Shown here: piece by piece, positions 9,910-21,274 of the stretch | How the letters are laid out: every line of letters starts with the position of its first letter | Numbering within the stretch: position 1 is the stretch's first letter | From: Bombyx mori | Lineage: Eukaryota > Arthropoda > Insecta > Lepidoptera > Bombycidae | Assembly: GCF_030269925.1 (NCBI RefSeq) | Contig: NC_085128.1 | Span: forward strand, 1,738,501-1,802,500 | Direction: 5' to 3' | DNA: 64,000 bases | Notes under the pieces: generated by a model | Told to the model about the DNA's origin: nothing | The model's input: the letters and a program-made list of their open reading frames with translations, nothing else | Database searches by the model: none | Program-made: the position numbers and the translations under genes

Positions 9910-12900
9910 ATCCAAATCAAATCAAATCAAAATCAAAAAAAATTTTATTCAACATAAATGAAAGTACATACTTGTTGAACGTCAAAAGAACTACCGCCAA
10001 TTCACAAGAACTAGCCTCCGTCCTGAGAAGAATTGGCAAGAAACTCAGCGGGCATGTCTTTTTTTTTACATATAAAATTATTATTTATTTATTTTTAATA
10101 TTATTATTTTTTTAAATATGAATTTTTTACACTGAGTATTATAACGTAACAATTACTACAATATTGAAATGCCTGGAGCGAGCAACTCATTCCCACTTTG
10201 TGCAATCTTCTAGATAATCATTGACTTTATAGTAAGCTTTATTGCACAGATGTTCTTTAATAGTTTTCTTAAACCTATGTATATGTAGGTTCTGAACATC
10301 ATGTGGGATTTTGTTGTACAGGCGCACAGACAAACACCCGAATGAATTTCGTATCTTATGTAACCTACTCATCGGCACAACAAGCTTGTGTTTGTTCCTA
10401 GTATTTCTATTATGTATGTCCGACTGTTTAGGAAACTCCTCAATATGTTTACGAACATACATCAAATTTTCAAAAATGTACTGGGATGGCATAGTGAGAA
10501 CTTTAATTTCTTTAAATTTCTCCCTCAGGGATTCCCTTGAGTGCATGTTATAAATAGCACGTATAGCTCTTTTCTGCAGAATAAATATCATTTCTACATC
10601 GGCCGCATTGCCCCATAGCAAAATGCCATAGGACATGACACTGTGGAAGTAACTAAAGTAAACTAAACGAGCCGTGTCCGCGTTTGTTAACATTCTAATT
10701 TTTTTTACTGCGTACGCTGCAGAGCTGAGCTTACTCGCCAATTTATGAATATGAGGTCCCCACTGCAGTTTGGAGTCCACTGTTATACCAAGAAATACGG
10801 TTGACTCAACAAGCTCCAATGATTCCTCAGAAACAATTACATCACTATCCACTTGTCTCACATTTAAAGATGGTTTAATACATTTTAAAGTAAATTTAAT
10901 ACATTTAGTTTTCTTACTATTCAATAATAGGTTATTGATACGGAACCAATGAACCACACACGAAATCGCATCATTCACTTCGTCATAGACTTGTAGTTGT
11001 CGTTTAATTTTAAATAATAAAGATGTATCATCTGCGAATAATACGACCTCGTGTCGGGACTCAATAAAACTAGGTAAATCGTTTATATATATTAGAAATA
11101 AAAAAGGACCCAAAATGGAACCCTGAGGTACACCCATTTTCAACAAGGTGCCTGAAGATCTATTACCTTTCACATCTACTGTTTGTATCCGTCCTGATAA
11201 ATAGGAAGTAATAAGTTCCAATGCACCATCCCTAATACCATAGTGATGTAGTTTCCTCACCAATGTTTCATGTTCAACACAGTCAAATGCTTTGGATAAG
11301 TCACAGAAAATTCCAAGACAATCATGCGATTCCTCCCAAGATTTAAAAATATTTTTGACTAGATAAGCACCTGCATCAGTTGTAGAGCGACCCCTGGTAA
11401 ACCCGAATTGTTTATTATGAAGCAGGTTATTTGAATTAAAATGTTCTAAAAGTTGGGTCAAAATAATTTTTTCAAAAATTTTACTCAACGTAGGGAGTAC
11501 TGAAATAGGTCTATAGTTAGAGGGGTCATCAGTACTACCAGATTTAAAAAGAGGAATCACTTTACTATGTTTCATTAAGTCAGGAAATACACCACACCTA
11601 ATACAGTCATTAAAAATACTAACAAGATGAGGAGCAATAATGTCTATTACAGACTTCAAAATCTTTACTGATATTCCCCACAAGTCAGCTGTATTTTTTA
11701 CATTAAGGCTATTAAAACTTTTTATTATACTGCTTGAATTAATTTCCTTAAATTTAAAAATTTCATTACATTTGTTGACATGTTTATGCAATAATATTTC
11801 AGCTGCTGTGGGGGATGAATTTAGAGAAGTGGTAGTTGAAACTGGAATGTCAGAGAAAAACTTTTCAAAAGCATTAGCCACATCTTCATGACTAGTTACC
11901 AATTTATCATCTATTTTTAATGAGAATTCTTGGTGGCTATTTCTGACTTTTCCACTTTCTCTACCAATGATGTTCCAAGTCATCTTTATCTTGTCAGGGG
12001 CATTTTTTATTAAATCACTTAAATGTAAAGATTTTGCCGCTAAACAAACTTTTCTAAATAGTTTTGAATAGTTCCTGACATATTGATGAAATGTTTCATC
12101 ATTATTATAAGCTTTTTCAGAGTACAGATCATATAACTTTTTTCTACTCTTGTACACTCCGGTGGTGGCCCACTCGCTGAACACGGTTTTGTTTTTTAAT
12201 GTTACAGTTTTAGGAATAAATATATCAGTAAAGACCAAATTAATTCTCTGAAACATATTCTGGTATGACAAATTTGGGTTTTTGTTATAAATAATTTCTG
12301 AATGTTCTTGCTTAATATTATTTCTAAACTTCTCAATTCGTTTTTTATTAATAGGAACAATCACAAGAGTATTTTTATCTTTAGGATTCATATTAGATTC
12401 AAAAGACAGAAATTGTCCACTATGGTCTGATGTTAACTGATTAATAATTTTTTTGTTAGTCGGTGTTACATTTGTAAATATGTTATCTAAACATGTTGCC
12501 GATGTGGTCGTTGTCCTAGTAGGCTCTAAAAATAAGTTTGGGAGGTTATATGACTTTAACAGTGTTCTGAATCTAATAGTGGTATTTGTGTTTTCTAAAA
12601 GATTAATATTAAAATCACCACATACCAAAATTTGTTTATTAGAGACAGAAAGCTTTAGCAATACATTTTCCAAAATATTTTCAAAAGAATCATATAACGC
12701 ATCAGGAGGTCTGTAGACGCAGACAACGATGAGGTGCTCAAGCTCAACACAGGAAATTTCAATAATTCTCTCAACAGAGAGGGCCACTACATCCTTTCGT
12801 TCCTTACATTTCAAACATTTACTAACGAGAATCAGTGAGCCACCGCGAATAGCGTTCTCTCTGCAGAAGGAACTTGACAACTGGTGATCATTAAAATTAA

Positions 12901-13162
12901 ACAATAATTCATAGTTTCTAAACCAGTGCTCAGTGACACAGAATACATTAATATTATGCATATTTAAAAACATTTCAATTTCTAGCTCTTTACCCATCAT
13001 CCCTTGTAAATTTTGATGCACCAAATTGAATATGTTAATAATTGAAACGTTAACGTCTTTTGATGGGTATAATCTAGTTGGTGTATTAATTGATTTGTAA
13101 TTGCAAGAGTGTGACTCCTTTGTCTTACTAATTAATTTAAATTGGAAGCAGATTCCAAAGTC
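9910..13162 (-). mobile_element. CR1/Jockey-superfamily LINE, long copy
   Basis: One ORF2 (next entry) plus a ~275-bp 3' UTR. The minus-strand 3' end is a short tandem tail (TTTGAT units, 9911-9935) after a T-rich run rather than a plain poly(A), as in CR1/L2-like LINEs. The reading frame stays open upstream of the first start, to a stop at 13163-13165, without an ATG. The copy is therefore probably 5'-truncated and lacks ORF1. Confidence 0.85.
10187..13024 (-). CDS. LINE ORF2: endonuclease-reverse transcriptase (945 codons)
   Basis: Encodes the protein that nicks target DNA and primes reverse transcription from the nick. Residues 1-210 are an APE-type endonuclease: FCVTEHW (28-34), VYRPP (103-107), GDFN (136-139) and SDH (199-201), holding the expected catalytic residues. 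Residues ~480-760 are the reverse transcriptase: SNYRPISVLP, GFTRGRSTTD, DLSKAFDCVEH, GVPQGSILGP (631-640) and the active site FADD (663-666). A basic C-terminal region with LHKIRNSFGCLSVRLYNKIP follows. No frameshift or stop interrupts it. The reported start is a TTG codon, and the frame stays open ~45 codons further, so the natural start is unknown. Placement is CR1/Jockey superfamily; the exact clade is uncertain. Confidence 0.9.
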   Translation of the reverse strand: MVHQNLQGMMGKELEIEMFLNMHNINVFCVTEHWFRNYELLFNFNDHQLSSSFCRENAIRGGSLILVSKCLKCKERKDVVALSVERIIEISCVELEHLIVVCVYRPPDALYDSFENILENVLLKLSVSNKQILVCGDFNINLLENTNTTIRFRTLLKSYNLPNLFLEPTRTTTTSATCLDNIFTNVTPTNKKIINQLTSDHSGQFLSFESNMNPKDKNTLVIVPINKKRIEKFRNNIKQEHSEIIYNKNPNLSYQNMFQRINLVFTDIFIPKTVTLKNKTVFSEWATTGVYKSRKKLYDLYSEKAYNNDETFHQYVRNYSKLFRKVCLAAKSLHLSDLIKNAPDKIKMTWNIIGRESGKVRNSHQEFSLKIDDKLVTSHEDVANAFEKFFSDIPVSTTTSLNSSPTAAEILLHKHVNKCNEIFKFKEINSSSIIKSFNSLNVKNTADLWGISVKILKSVIDIIAPHLVSIFNDCIRCGVFPDLMKHSKVIPLFKSGSTDDPSNYRPISVLPTLSKIFEKIILTQLLEHFNSNNLLHNKQFGFTRGRSTTDAGAYLVKNIFKSWEESHDCLGIFCDLSKAFDCVEHETLVRKLHHYGIRDGALELITSYLSGRIQTVDVKGNRSSGTLLKMGVPQGSILGPFLFLIYINDLPSFIESRHEVVLFADDTSLLFKIKRQLQVYDEVNDAISCVVHWFRINNLLLNSKKTKCIKFTLKCIKPSLNVRQVDSDVIVSEESLELVESTVFLGITVDSKLQWGPHIHKLASKLSSAAYAVKKIRMLTNADTARLVYFSYFHSVMSYGILLWGNAADVEMIFILQKRAIRAIYNMHSRESLREKFKEIKVLTMPSQYIFENLMYVRKHIEEFPKQSDIHNRNTRNKHKLVVPMSRLHKIRNSFGCLSVRLYNKIPHDVQNLHIHRFKKTIKEHLCNKAYYKVNDYLEDCTKWE

Positions 13163-13165
13163 TTA

Positions 13166-13929
13166 TAACATGTCATATCTTTTTCCTGCTCAATAGAAGC
13201 AGGTATTTTTTTAGCTAAATTTATAGCTAGGAAATTGTGTATAAAATAGTGTAGCGATGTTGCTACTTGTCTAAAAAACATTCGATTCTAATCGCGACAA
13301 CAATCATCGTCTTGATCGTTCTCTTTGTCAATATTTGAATGGATTTAACAACCGAAATTAAGTCTATACAAATAGAAGATAATGACATATTACATATCAT
13401 ATGGATATGTGTGTATGTTTTCAATAGACTCTAAAACGGCAGGATCAATTTCGATGAAATTTTTAAGAAATCTTCAGACTGACCTGGCGGGTGACCCTAC
13501 ATATAATACGGTATTGGTCGAATTAAAGTCAAATCACTACGTGCCCGTGTTTGATTAGTATACTATATTTAATTTTATGGGTACAACTTTGTTAATTGCA
13601 TGGCGCGAATTGAATCATTAATAAAAAATAAACATGCTGTGTAAGGAATATCGATTATTCTGAGGTTATTTTATGGAACCGCATTTAAATACGGGTATGC
13701 TCTAGAATGTACTTGTCTAAATATATGAAAATCAATTATTGCGTGTTAATCTTTGAATATACTTGAGAATAGCTGAATTCATTTGAATATTTTTTGGGTT
13801 GTCTACTTTAATAAGGTTGAGAAATATTTTAATTTAGGATAACCACAAGGGGTAAATGGCATTTGTAGCGTTTCATTTAACAGTGACGACTGGCATAACT
13901 GATGTTCATTTCGCGTTTTTTATAAAATA
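13166..13929. other. Unique AT-rich interval
   Basis: No gene or repeat recognised. Confidence 0.5.
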
Positions 13930-14366
13930 CAAGCGGCCCGCTCCGGCTCCGCTCGGATCTTTAACAAAAATTTCAACGATATTTAACGTTGTTTTATTTA
14001 AAAAAATAAAAGAGCACTTATTCCGGAATAACTATAGTAGTTAGACATATGCTGTTGCGACACTTTTTGTAACTAATAATGTGTTCCATAAAGTCGTAGT
14101 ATGTGATTTTATTCTACGAGTATCATCAATAGTTTTCACAGGGCACGCGATGTAAAGATTAGTTTAAGTAATTTTTTTACACCTTGGGTTACATTATTGG
14201 AGTTTTAGTAAGGATCCCAATTTTTTTCAAAAAAGATTATAGCCTATGTCACTCGGGAATAGTGTAGCTTCCAAACAGTAAAATAAATTTTCAAATCGGT
14301 TCAGTAGTTTCGGAGCCTATTCAATACAAACAAACAAATATTTCCCCTTTATGTTATTAGTATAGA
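13930..14366 (-). mobile_element. Non-autonomous Helitron, family B, copy 1
   Basis: On the minus strand it starts A|TCTATACTAATA and ends GAGCGGAGCCGGAGCGGGCC then GCTTG. CTAG has mutated to CTTG. An AGCGG/CCGCT stem sits at the 3' end. It matches the intact copy at 56356-56816 over its whole length. No coding capacity. Confidence 0.7.
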
Positions 14367-14369
14367 TAC

Positions 14370-14935
14370 AATTATTTTATTGTAAACACAGCGTTTTCTA
14401 TTGTTCTCTCTACGTATTTGATAATATCTGAGAATATATTTTATAATCGATCTCAAATGGTACGAGTTAAACATAGCACATTACCATTAGCATTTACATT
14501 ATCGAAATAAAAATCCTGAAAAACTACGCAATTTTAGTGGTAGCCCTGGCATCCTTGAAGTAACGACAATTAACACATTGAACACACATTAAGGTGTGTG
14601 GCTTTAGGACAGGACCGTCCTCTGCAAATGTTGGTATAATATACTGCGCACCCTTCGCGAAATATTGTGTTAGGACACCTGCTCTATTCAACAATTAGAA
14701 TTTGAGTTCTGATGGTTAATGGAGTTTAAATGGGACAGTCTCTTTGTTGTTTGTTAACATGTTTTGTTTTATTTTTAGAATACTCTCTAGTTTATATTCC
14801 ACTCATTTAACTAGCGTACCACCAATAGGTCTATACTGAGTATTTATCGGATTCAGTTTTAGGCCACGGTCATAATCATGTCATAATTTTTTTGTGAATA
14901 CTCGACATTCAAATGAAATTGAACTAATTTTAATT
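14370..14935. other. Unique interval
   Basis: Nothing recognised. Confidence 0.5.
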
Positions 14936-14937
14936 TT

Positions 14938-15175
14938 AACCTACCCATTCGCCGGTATCTTAAGAGGCTATTTCAGCTACGCCTCGACAAGTAGGTGAGC
15001 TCACGAGCTAAACCTGAGAGGATTTGCTAACACTAGCCCTAGCAAGAGCAGTGCTTCGCACCACCACCGGAATCTACCACCAGATCTGAATCGCGACCCA
15101 TTGAGAAAATCCGGCGAGAAACTGAGTGAGCTGTGTCTATGGGCTAGGGCCGAATTAATTATAATTTGTATAACT
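14938..15175 (-). mobile_element. LINE-E (Jockey-clade) 3' UTR fragment
   Basis: Shares CTAGCAAGAGCAGTGCTTCG and the GATC/ATCCGGCGAGAAACTGAGTG block with copies at 18.4, 21.1, 29.9, 45.2 and 54.4 kb. The 54.4-kb copy is joined to a Jockey-type ORF2 end, which fixes strand and identity. Confidence 0.65.
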
Positions 15176-15189
15176 CATCTTCAGCATCG

Positions 15190-15975
15190 ACTTTGCGCTC
15201 TTTCACTATCTTTAGGGCTGTGTTCATCACAGCTGCATCCTAACTGATTAAATTGCCAAAACACAAGGTAACAGTTCTATAGTACGATTTTAATAATTAC
15301 ATTATTAGTATTTCTTTGTGTAAAGTAATTAAACTGTTTGTCATAAGCGACAATCCAACGAAACGACTGGTCGCTTCCGTCACGTCTGACACGACTGAGG
15401 TGGCCCCACTCAAAGAACAAAAATGTAGAGTGGTAAATAAAATTACAAATAATTGCTCAGCACAAATTGGTTTACGGCAATAATTCAGAAAATTGCCTTA
15501 GTTTTTATATTTTTAATATGTAGATGGGTTTTCAAGGTCCCTTCTCAACTGATCTTAAGTGATTATCGGAGCTGATGTTACCATCTATCCCTGAGCGATT
15601 AGAAATCGTGAATGTGGCTGTGCAGCTTTATTTGAAGCATAAAGCGCGGTTTTTGATTGCATTTAATTAGATGTTTAAATGTTTTTGTTTAGATAAATTA
15701 TTCATTGGAAGCTTATAATATGAAGGTTCAAGGTTTCTCAGGTCATAACTAATTAGCACACTATATTTTACAGTACCTTGACCGCTTTGTATTATCCAAT
15801 TATTTGCTTTCTATAAGTGGTTGATATGCTCATGTCCTTATTAGTAGATAACGATTTGTACCTATGGTACTTAGTACTATTGGTACTTCACTAAATGAAG
15901 GAAACCAACAAACAAGCTCAGAGAATTATGGCATGCGTCCGGACTAAATTAGTCAGAAGTATAAGACGGTATATG
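15190..15975. other. Unique AT-rich interval
   Basis: Nothing recognised beyond short AT runs. Confidence 0.5.
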
Positions 15976-15978
15976 AAA

Positions 15979-16391
15979 AAATATATACGTGAAGCAAAAA
16001 CTTTGTACCCCTTTTTACGAAAATTGTGCGATGGAGAAGTATGAAATTTCCCACACTTATAGAGAATATAGAGAAGGAGTGCAGAATGTTAATTTTTTGT
16101 TAAGTATGCATAAAAAATACATTAAATCAATAAAATAAAACATTACCATGTATTTGACGTGTGTGTCGCCTGCATACTATTTGTTTATTGTCAAACTTTT
16201 CTTATTGCTTATAATCTGTGGTCAAATTGAGAATAGATTCAATATTGTTTGTCTTTATTAATATTTGTTTACAGTGTAGTCTTCGCGAAATCTGGGATTA
16301 TAGAAGTATATTGACAATAGAATCTTAATAGTATACAAACTTATAATTTCGGTTCATTATAGTCGAATTTCGACTACCGGGGGACCACTAG
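15979..16391 (+). mobile_element. Non-autonomous Helitron, family A, copy 2
   Basis: Starts near ATATATACGTGAAGCAAAAA and ends AGTCGAATTTCGACT, an 11-nt spacer and CTAG (16388-16391), then T. The AGTCGAA/TTCGACT hairpin and terminal CTAG fit Helitron 3' ends. It is also a homolog of the 19.26- and 23.50-kb copies. No ORF. Confidence 0.75.
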
Positions 16392-16399
16392 TACATATA

Positions 16400-18430
16400 G
16401 TTGTGGTAAAGCACGGCAAATATCACTATAGTGTCTAACAAAATTAGGAGACGAAGAAAATGACTGTCTATTGTCAACACGTTTTGTCTAAAGTACCAGC
16501 TATCGCTTGTCGGGTTTCTAGGGGTATAAATCTGTCATCTGATATAAAACGTCACATCTACTGATAGCATACTCTATCCAAACACCCGCCTTCTCGCCGC
16601 CAGTGCTGAATGTCGGCGCATTTGATGTGAACGCGGCGCGTGCGCACGGAAACCTATTACAAAACGTCAACTTTACGATTTATTAGAATTTCGAATGCGT
16701 GGTTCTTTTTTATAAACACTCGACAACAATAGCAGTAAAGTTATTGGTTTTGAAATTCGAACTGGTCACTTCTTAATCCCTAGCGCCTCCGTTATTATTT
16801 AGTTCTCTCTTTAAGATTGCTTTGCTTGTGTGAAACCTCTCATAAAGTCTAAGTAGGCCAGTGGTCCAACTTCTCTAAACGAGGTAATTTTCCAATTCGA
16901 GGCACCTTGACTGCGAATTGGAATTAAATTTTGACTCTAATGCGGTCGCTTTGGAACACAAAATTAGCGTTAGCGCTTTCAAATAATAATTACAGGGTAG
17001 GTGTTTTGGACATAAAGGAGACGGAAAATCTTGGGCCAAAAATGTAATAACTTGGAATGTAGTCTAAAAAATTTGTCATATTTTTTTATCTAAGAATATA
17101 AAAAATCACCTCAATCCTCTTTCTGGGACCGGAGAAAAATGAGAAAGTTAGTTTTTGTCGGTATAACGGTGTGATCGATTTAATTAATCGATTACAGGAT
17201 TATAAAAAGAAAAACATTGCACTAGGTAATTAATGAAAAGTAATTAAATAAGCGATTTATACTTGTTGTATACAAGTGCGGTATACGCCGGATTTAATTG
17301 CGATTATATACATAAATGAAGAAAAAGTCTATTATTACTTAGCAAAGTAATATGATTATCGATTTCAAATCGATTAAAATCGATTGTATTTTTGATAACA
17401 GCTTTGACAGTAAGCTGACATGACGTTTGTTCATAGATTATACAATTATTTTTTGGCGCTTGTTGGTTTTTTCTGCTCTACTCGTTTTGTATCTTTGACG
17501 CATTTTGAGTGTGCATCTATCGGGCTGTTTTTATATTTTCAACGATCACTGCTTTATTATTACGGATTCCAACTCTGCCAGCCTTGTATAATTGCTTCTA
17601 CACACTACACTGGACACCGAAGATCGCTCACACGGTTGACTTGAAATTGTTGCATTGGATACTGTTGGAATTATGGATCGCTGTGTGAATTGTGGGATAG
17701 CAATTCCATATTCCATACCTGATATATATCATTGATATTCATTCATAATATGACATTTAAAAGATTATCCAATGGATATAATAAACATTTACTTATGCTT
17801 AAATAAGTTATTATTCAGCTCTTTTAAAGAGATTGTAACATAACCTAACTTTTACTAAATCTTTACTAACTCGGCTCTCAGATTGAGAAAACTTTTATAA
17901 TTTTCAGCAAGGTACTGATAAATCTGAATCTATTAATTCATATTAGTTTCATCACGTTACATTCGGGCCCAAAAATGTATGTAATCGTTTCAGTCTCCTT
18001 TCATCCCAAACTACAAATCTTGCCGCGTAAACTCCAACATTATCTACATAGTCTTACTTCATCATTCATATTCACTCCAAAAACTAGACTAATAGTTGTT
18101 CCAACATAAATAGAGCTGAACATATCAATTCTCAGGAATATGCATTACGCCCTACTGAATTAGATTGGGCAACTTCATTCACTTAATTGACAAACAGCGC
18201 TAATGGCCGATGACAATAGTAATTGCGCATGCACGCCCCCATGCGGGCCAGATATATTGGGTGAGAACATAATTAAGAATTTTTTAAAGCTGCTTAGAGT
18301 TCTTTTGACGTAGTGGTAATCAGAAAATTGAAACCAAAAAGAAGATAATGTTTTGAGTTTTTCTGAGGAAAGTAAAGTTTTTACAAACCAACTCCTCTTG
18401 TTAATGATTCATATTAACTAGCTATAGTTC
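16400..18430. other. Unique interval with ATCGAT-rich sites (17.17-17.39 kb)
   Basis: GATCGATTTAATTAATCGAT (17173-17192) and nearby ATCGATT repeats resemble clustered insect DRE-type (TATCGATA) sites. A 20-codon frame from the ATG at about 17673 (MDRCVNCGIAIP...) follows and then stops. I cannot assign a gene. Confidence 0.3.
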
Positions 18431-18434
18431 AATA

Positions 18435-18680
18435 CATTTTTTGGCCTGTCTAGTCGCTAATAGCCAAAGGGGATACTCCAGCTTAGCGTAGACGGGTACA
18501 TGAGCTCACGGGCTCAACCTGAGAGAATTTGCTAACACTAGCCCTAGCAAGAGCAGTGCTTCGCAGAATCTACATTCGGATTGGAATCGCGACCTGAGAA
18601 AAAGGTCTACCGAAAAACTTGGTCGACTGTGTCAATGAGTTAGTTTTCTAGCCGAACTCTTCGTCATAATCGACGAGTAC
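18435..18680 (-). mobile_element. LINE-E 3' UTR fragment
   Basis: CTAGCAAGAGCAGTGCTTCG and surrounding blocks as in the other LINE-E copies, more diverged. Confidence 0.6.
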
Positions 18681-18710
18681 GAGGAAATTGGTTGGTTTGG
18701 TAGCGGTGTT

Positions 18711-18815
18711 TTTTTTTTTTTTCGGGTTGAGGGCCGAACCTCCTACGAGGTCCCCGCGCAAGAGGGCGCGCGGGGTATGTGAGATAGAGTCCACGATTGG
18801 AACTTTCTCTCCCAG
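18711..18815 (-). mobile_element. GC-rich LINE 3' end with poly(A)
   Basis: A run of T (18711-18721) precedes a GC-rich block (GGTCCCCGCGCAAGAGGGCG). Read on the minus strand this is a 3' UTR plus poly(A), similar in style to the R1-like ends at 19.56 and 55.6 kb. The clade is not determined. Confidence 0.4.
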
Positions 18816-18819
18816 TTTG

Positions 18820-19260
18820 AGATGTCACATCAAATTTTCAATTGAATTTATTTTCCTTTATTAGATTTCTTTTCTGGCTAAATCCTAGTACGATGACGGT
18901 CTCTTTACTAATGTTATTCCAAAATATACATTTCTCGAAATAAAATCCCGAAAGAAAAATCTGTGACGGTTTTATAGGCTCATTACGCACACGCGGGGTA
19001 TATCATTTACCATTTACACAATAACAGCCACTCGATTACTGTCATTGTCATTTTGACGTCCATGCGTATTTTTTATTATCAGACGATTTAAAGCAATCCT
19101 CTAGAATCACGCTGATGTGATTGATCGATCGGGTGACATTGCAAAGATGAATAATGGTATTGAAGTGGCCGATTTGTGTTTTAAACTTTATTACCAACGA
19201 GCTTCTGACTATAATTTCATAAAAGCAAATAAACAAAATCTACCTTGCATTTTTGTAATA
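18820..19260. other. Unique interval
   Basis: Nothing recognised. Confidence 0.5.
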
Positions 19261-19557
19261 AGTAGTGGTCGCCCGGTAGTCGAAATTTGACTAGAATTAA
19301 TTGAAATTAGAAGTTTGTACACTATTGAGATTCTATTTTCAAATACTATTATACTTCTATAATCACAAATTTCGCCAAGACTACACTATAGAAAAATATT
19401 AATAAAAACAAACAATATTTAATCAATTTTCAATTTGACTACAGACGTCAAGAACAAAAGTTTGACAATAAATAAATAGTATGAATGAGTGTGTGCGTCA
19501 AATACATGGTAGTGTGTGTAATGTTTTCATTACTGATTTAATGTATTATTAATGCAT

Positions 19558-20306
19558 TTTTTTTTTGTCAGGAGGAAATCGCCGGACTTCCGCCCTCCAC
19601 TGGGGATAGAGGGCGGAGCATGTCAGAGTCGAACTGACTAAAACCTCCTGTCGCTCAACAACCAACGTCCAAACCTCGCATGAGACAGAACTCATGAAGA
19701 GGCAAAGGGGGGAAAGTGAAGTGTTTAGTGCGGAGCACATCTCTCCCATCACCCTCCCCCTCGGGACGCCGGACCGGCGGACGTCGGCGCCACGACCACC
19801 AGCCCTCTCGGTCGGCAGGCTATCCGAAACCCGCCTAGACGGCGCCGGTTAGAGTGAGCTATCCTACGGAATACCCCGCTGGACCAGAGCGTGGGTCGAG
19901 GACAGCCGGCCTTCCATCACCCGGATGCTCTTGCGTAAAACGCGTGCAGAGCAGCTTGCACGTCGTCTTCTTAGGCCCCCCTCGCCGGTCCGCAGACCGA
20001 CATGTGAGGGGGGACCCGAAACACTTAGAGGGCCAGGGCTTGGCCGAGATCCGCCTCCCTGGCCCCCGCTCGACGGTGGCGGGATTGTGCGTCTCTCACG
20101 CGCCCCGCCGCCTCCTTCTGCGAGATGGTGCACACGCAGAAGTCGAGCATCGCCTTCCACGACTCGTCGTCGCCGAGCATCGATGCCACAACACTCGGCA
20201 ACGACAAGTCGTTTCCTACTTTTGCGACGAGGACACGGCGCCACCCCTCCCATGCGGGGCAGGCGACGAGCGTATGCTCTGCCGTGTCCAAGTCGCAATC
20301 AAAATG
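19558..20306 (-). mobile_element. R1-clade non-LTR retrotransposon, 3' fragment
   Basis: A GC-rich insert in AT-rich DNA with its poly(A) on the minus strand (T run 19557-19566). It has identical 15-bp flanks GTATTATTAATGCAT at 19543-19557 and 20307-20321. It comprises a C-terminal ORF remnant and a ~460-bp 3' UTR. It was 5'-truncated on arrival, as usual for target-primed reverse transcription. Confidence 0.85.
20025..20300 (-). pseudogene. R1-type ORF2 C-terminus
   Basis: The frame reads DCDLDTAEHTLVACPAWEGW then RRVLVAK...GDDESWKAMLDFC. The C...H-x4-C spacing with DTAEHTLVACPAW is typical of the C-terminal zinc-knuckle region of R1-clade ORF2 proteins. Only ~90 residues survive, with no endonuclease or reverse transcriptase. 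Long frames on the opposite strand here are GC-driven shadows. Confidence 0.75.
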
Positions 20307-20774
20307 GTATTATTAATGCATAACTTAAAAAAAATATTAGCATTGTGCACTTCTTCTCTATATTCTTTAAAAGTGTGGAAAATTTCATATTACTCCTTCG
20401 TCTGCGCAATTTTCGTAAAAAGGGATACAAAGTTTTTGCTTCACGTATTAATATATAGATGGACAATGTTTCTGTCTCGTGTATCCAATAGTCGGCAAAT
20501 AAATAATATTATTGTCTATTAAGGTATCATAGTCAAATGAATGTAGTACCCTTAACCCAAAAATATGTAATTTAATCTTTGCTTCATTGATCTGTTCGAA
20601 TATCACAGTATTTTATTGTGGAGACTAGTTGTCGCTAGAAAGACAAAACGCATAAAGTTTTATAATGGAGCAAGTCCGTAGCAAATACACAAAAATAATA
20701 GAACTGTATTGTAGCTGAAGGGAGCAGGTTAAAAAAGTTCTACTACACCAAACCTGTAGGGTAATTTTTTTACC

Positions 20775-20965
20775 ACTTCTTCTTTGTCTCCACCTTATCC
20801 CACTAGGTGGGGTCGGCATTACGATTTTTTCTATTCCATTGCCTTCTATCAGCCGCCATCTCAACATTCACTCCTCTCTCTCCTAACGTCATTCACACCT
20901 TCCATCCATTTCTTCTTCAGTCGACCTCTTCCCCTACCCACCCACCTTGGTTTGTTACCACTATA
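20775..20965 (-). pseudogene. RTE-type LINE C-terminus, second copy
   Basis: Same block as 8562-8750 (TTATCCCACTAG...GGGGTCGGCA, then TCATTCACACCTTCCATCCA). On the minus strand the frame reads ...GNGIEKIVMPTPPSGIRW, with breaks. A decayed RTE-like end. Confidence 0.5.
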
Positions 20966-21030
20966 AGCGATTACGCAACCATGATTATGCAACCTGCCTG
21001 GTGATGGCTGCTCACTGTCACTTAGCCGCT

Positions 21031-21270
21031 CTTTTTTTTTTCTACCTAATCTGAGGGTCTAGAGGCCATGTCAGCGTCGCCGGGCTAGTACGTGACCTAA
21101 CGGGGCCCAAGCCTGATGAACCCTAGCAAGAGCAGTACTTCGCAGAATCTACCACCGGATCGGAAACGCGACCCACTGAGAAGATCCGGCGAGAAACTCA
21201 GTGGGCTGTGTCTATGAGTGTTAATTTACTCGCCGAGCGCTTGCGAGCAACGGGTTCGACGAGAACGATG
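21031..21270 (-). mobile_element. LINE-E 3' UTR with poly(A)
   Basis: A run of T at 21031-21040 marks the minus-strand poly(A). The body has CTAGCAAGAGCAGTACTTCG and CACTGAGAAGATCCGGCGAG. One of the better-preserved LINE-E 3' ends. Confidence 0.65.
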
Positions 21271-21274
21271 ACCG

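Larger units (their letters stand above)
19262..20459 (-). mobile_element. Non-autonomous Helitron, family A, copy 3 (split by an R1-clade fragment)
   Basis: On the minus strand it begins A|TCTATATATTAATACGTGAA (20459 downward) and ends GACCACTAC at 19262, the terminal CTAG having changed to CTAC. The family A body is interrupted at 19558-20306. Left and right halves join cleanly when that insert and one copy of its 15-bp duplication are removed. Confidence 0.75.

Noticed and set aside
19854..20522. 222-codon and other long plus-strand frames in a GC-rich block
   Set aside because: They overlie the R1-clade fragment, cross its 20306 boundary into Helitron DNA, and reflect base composition.
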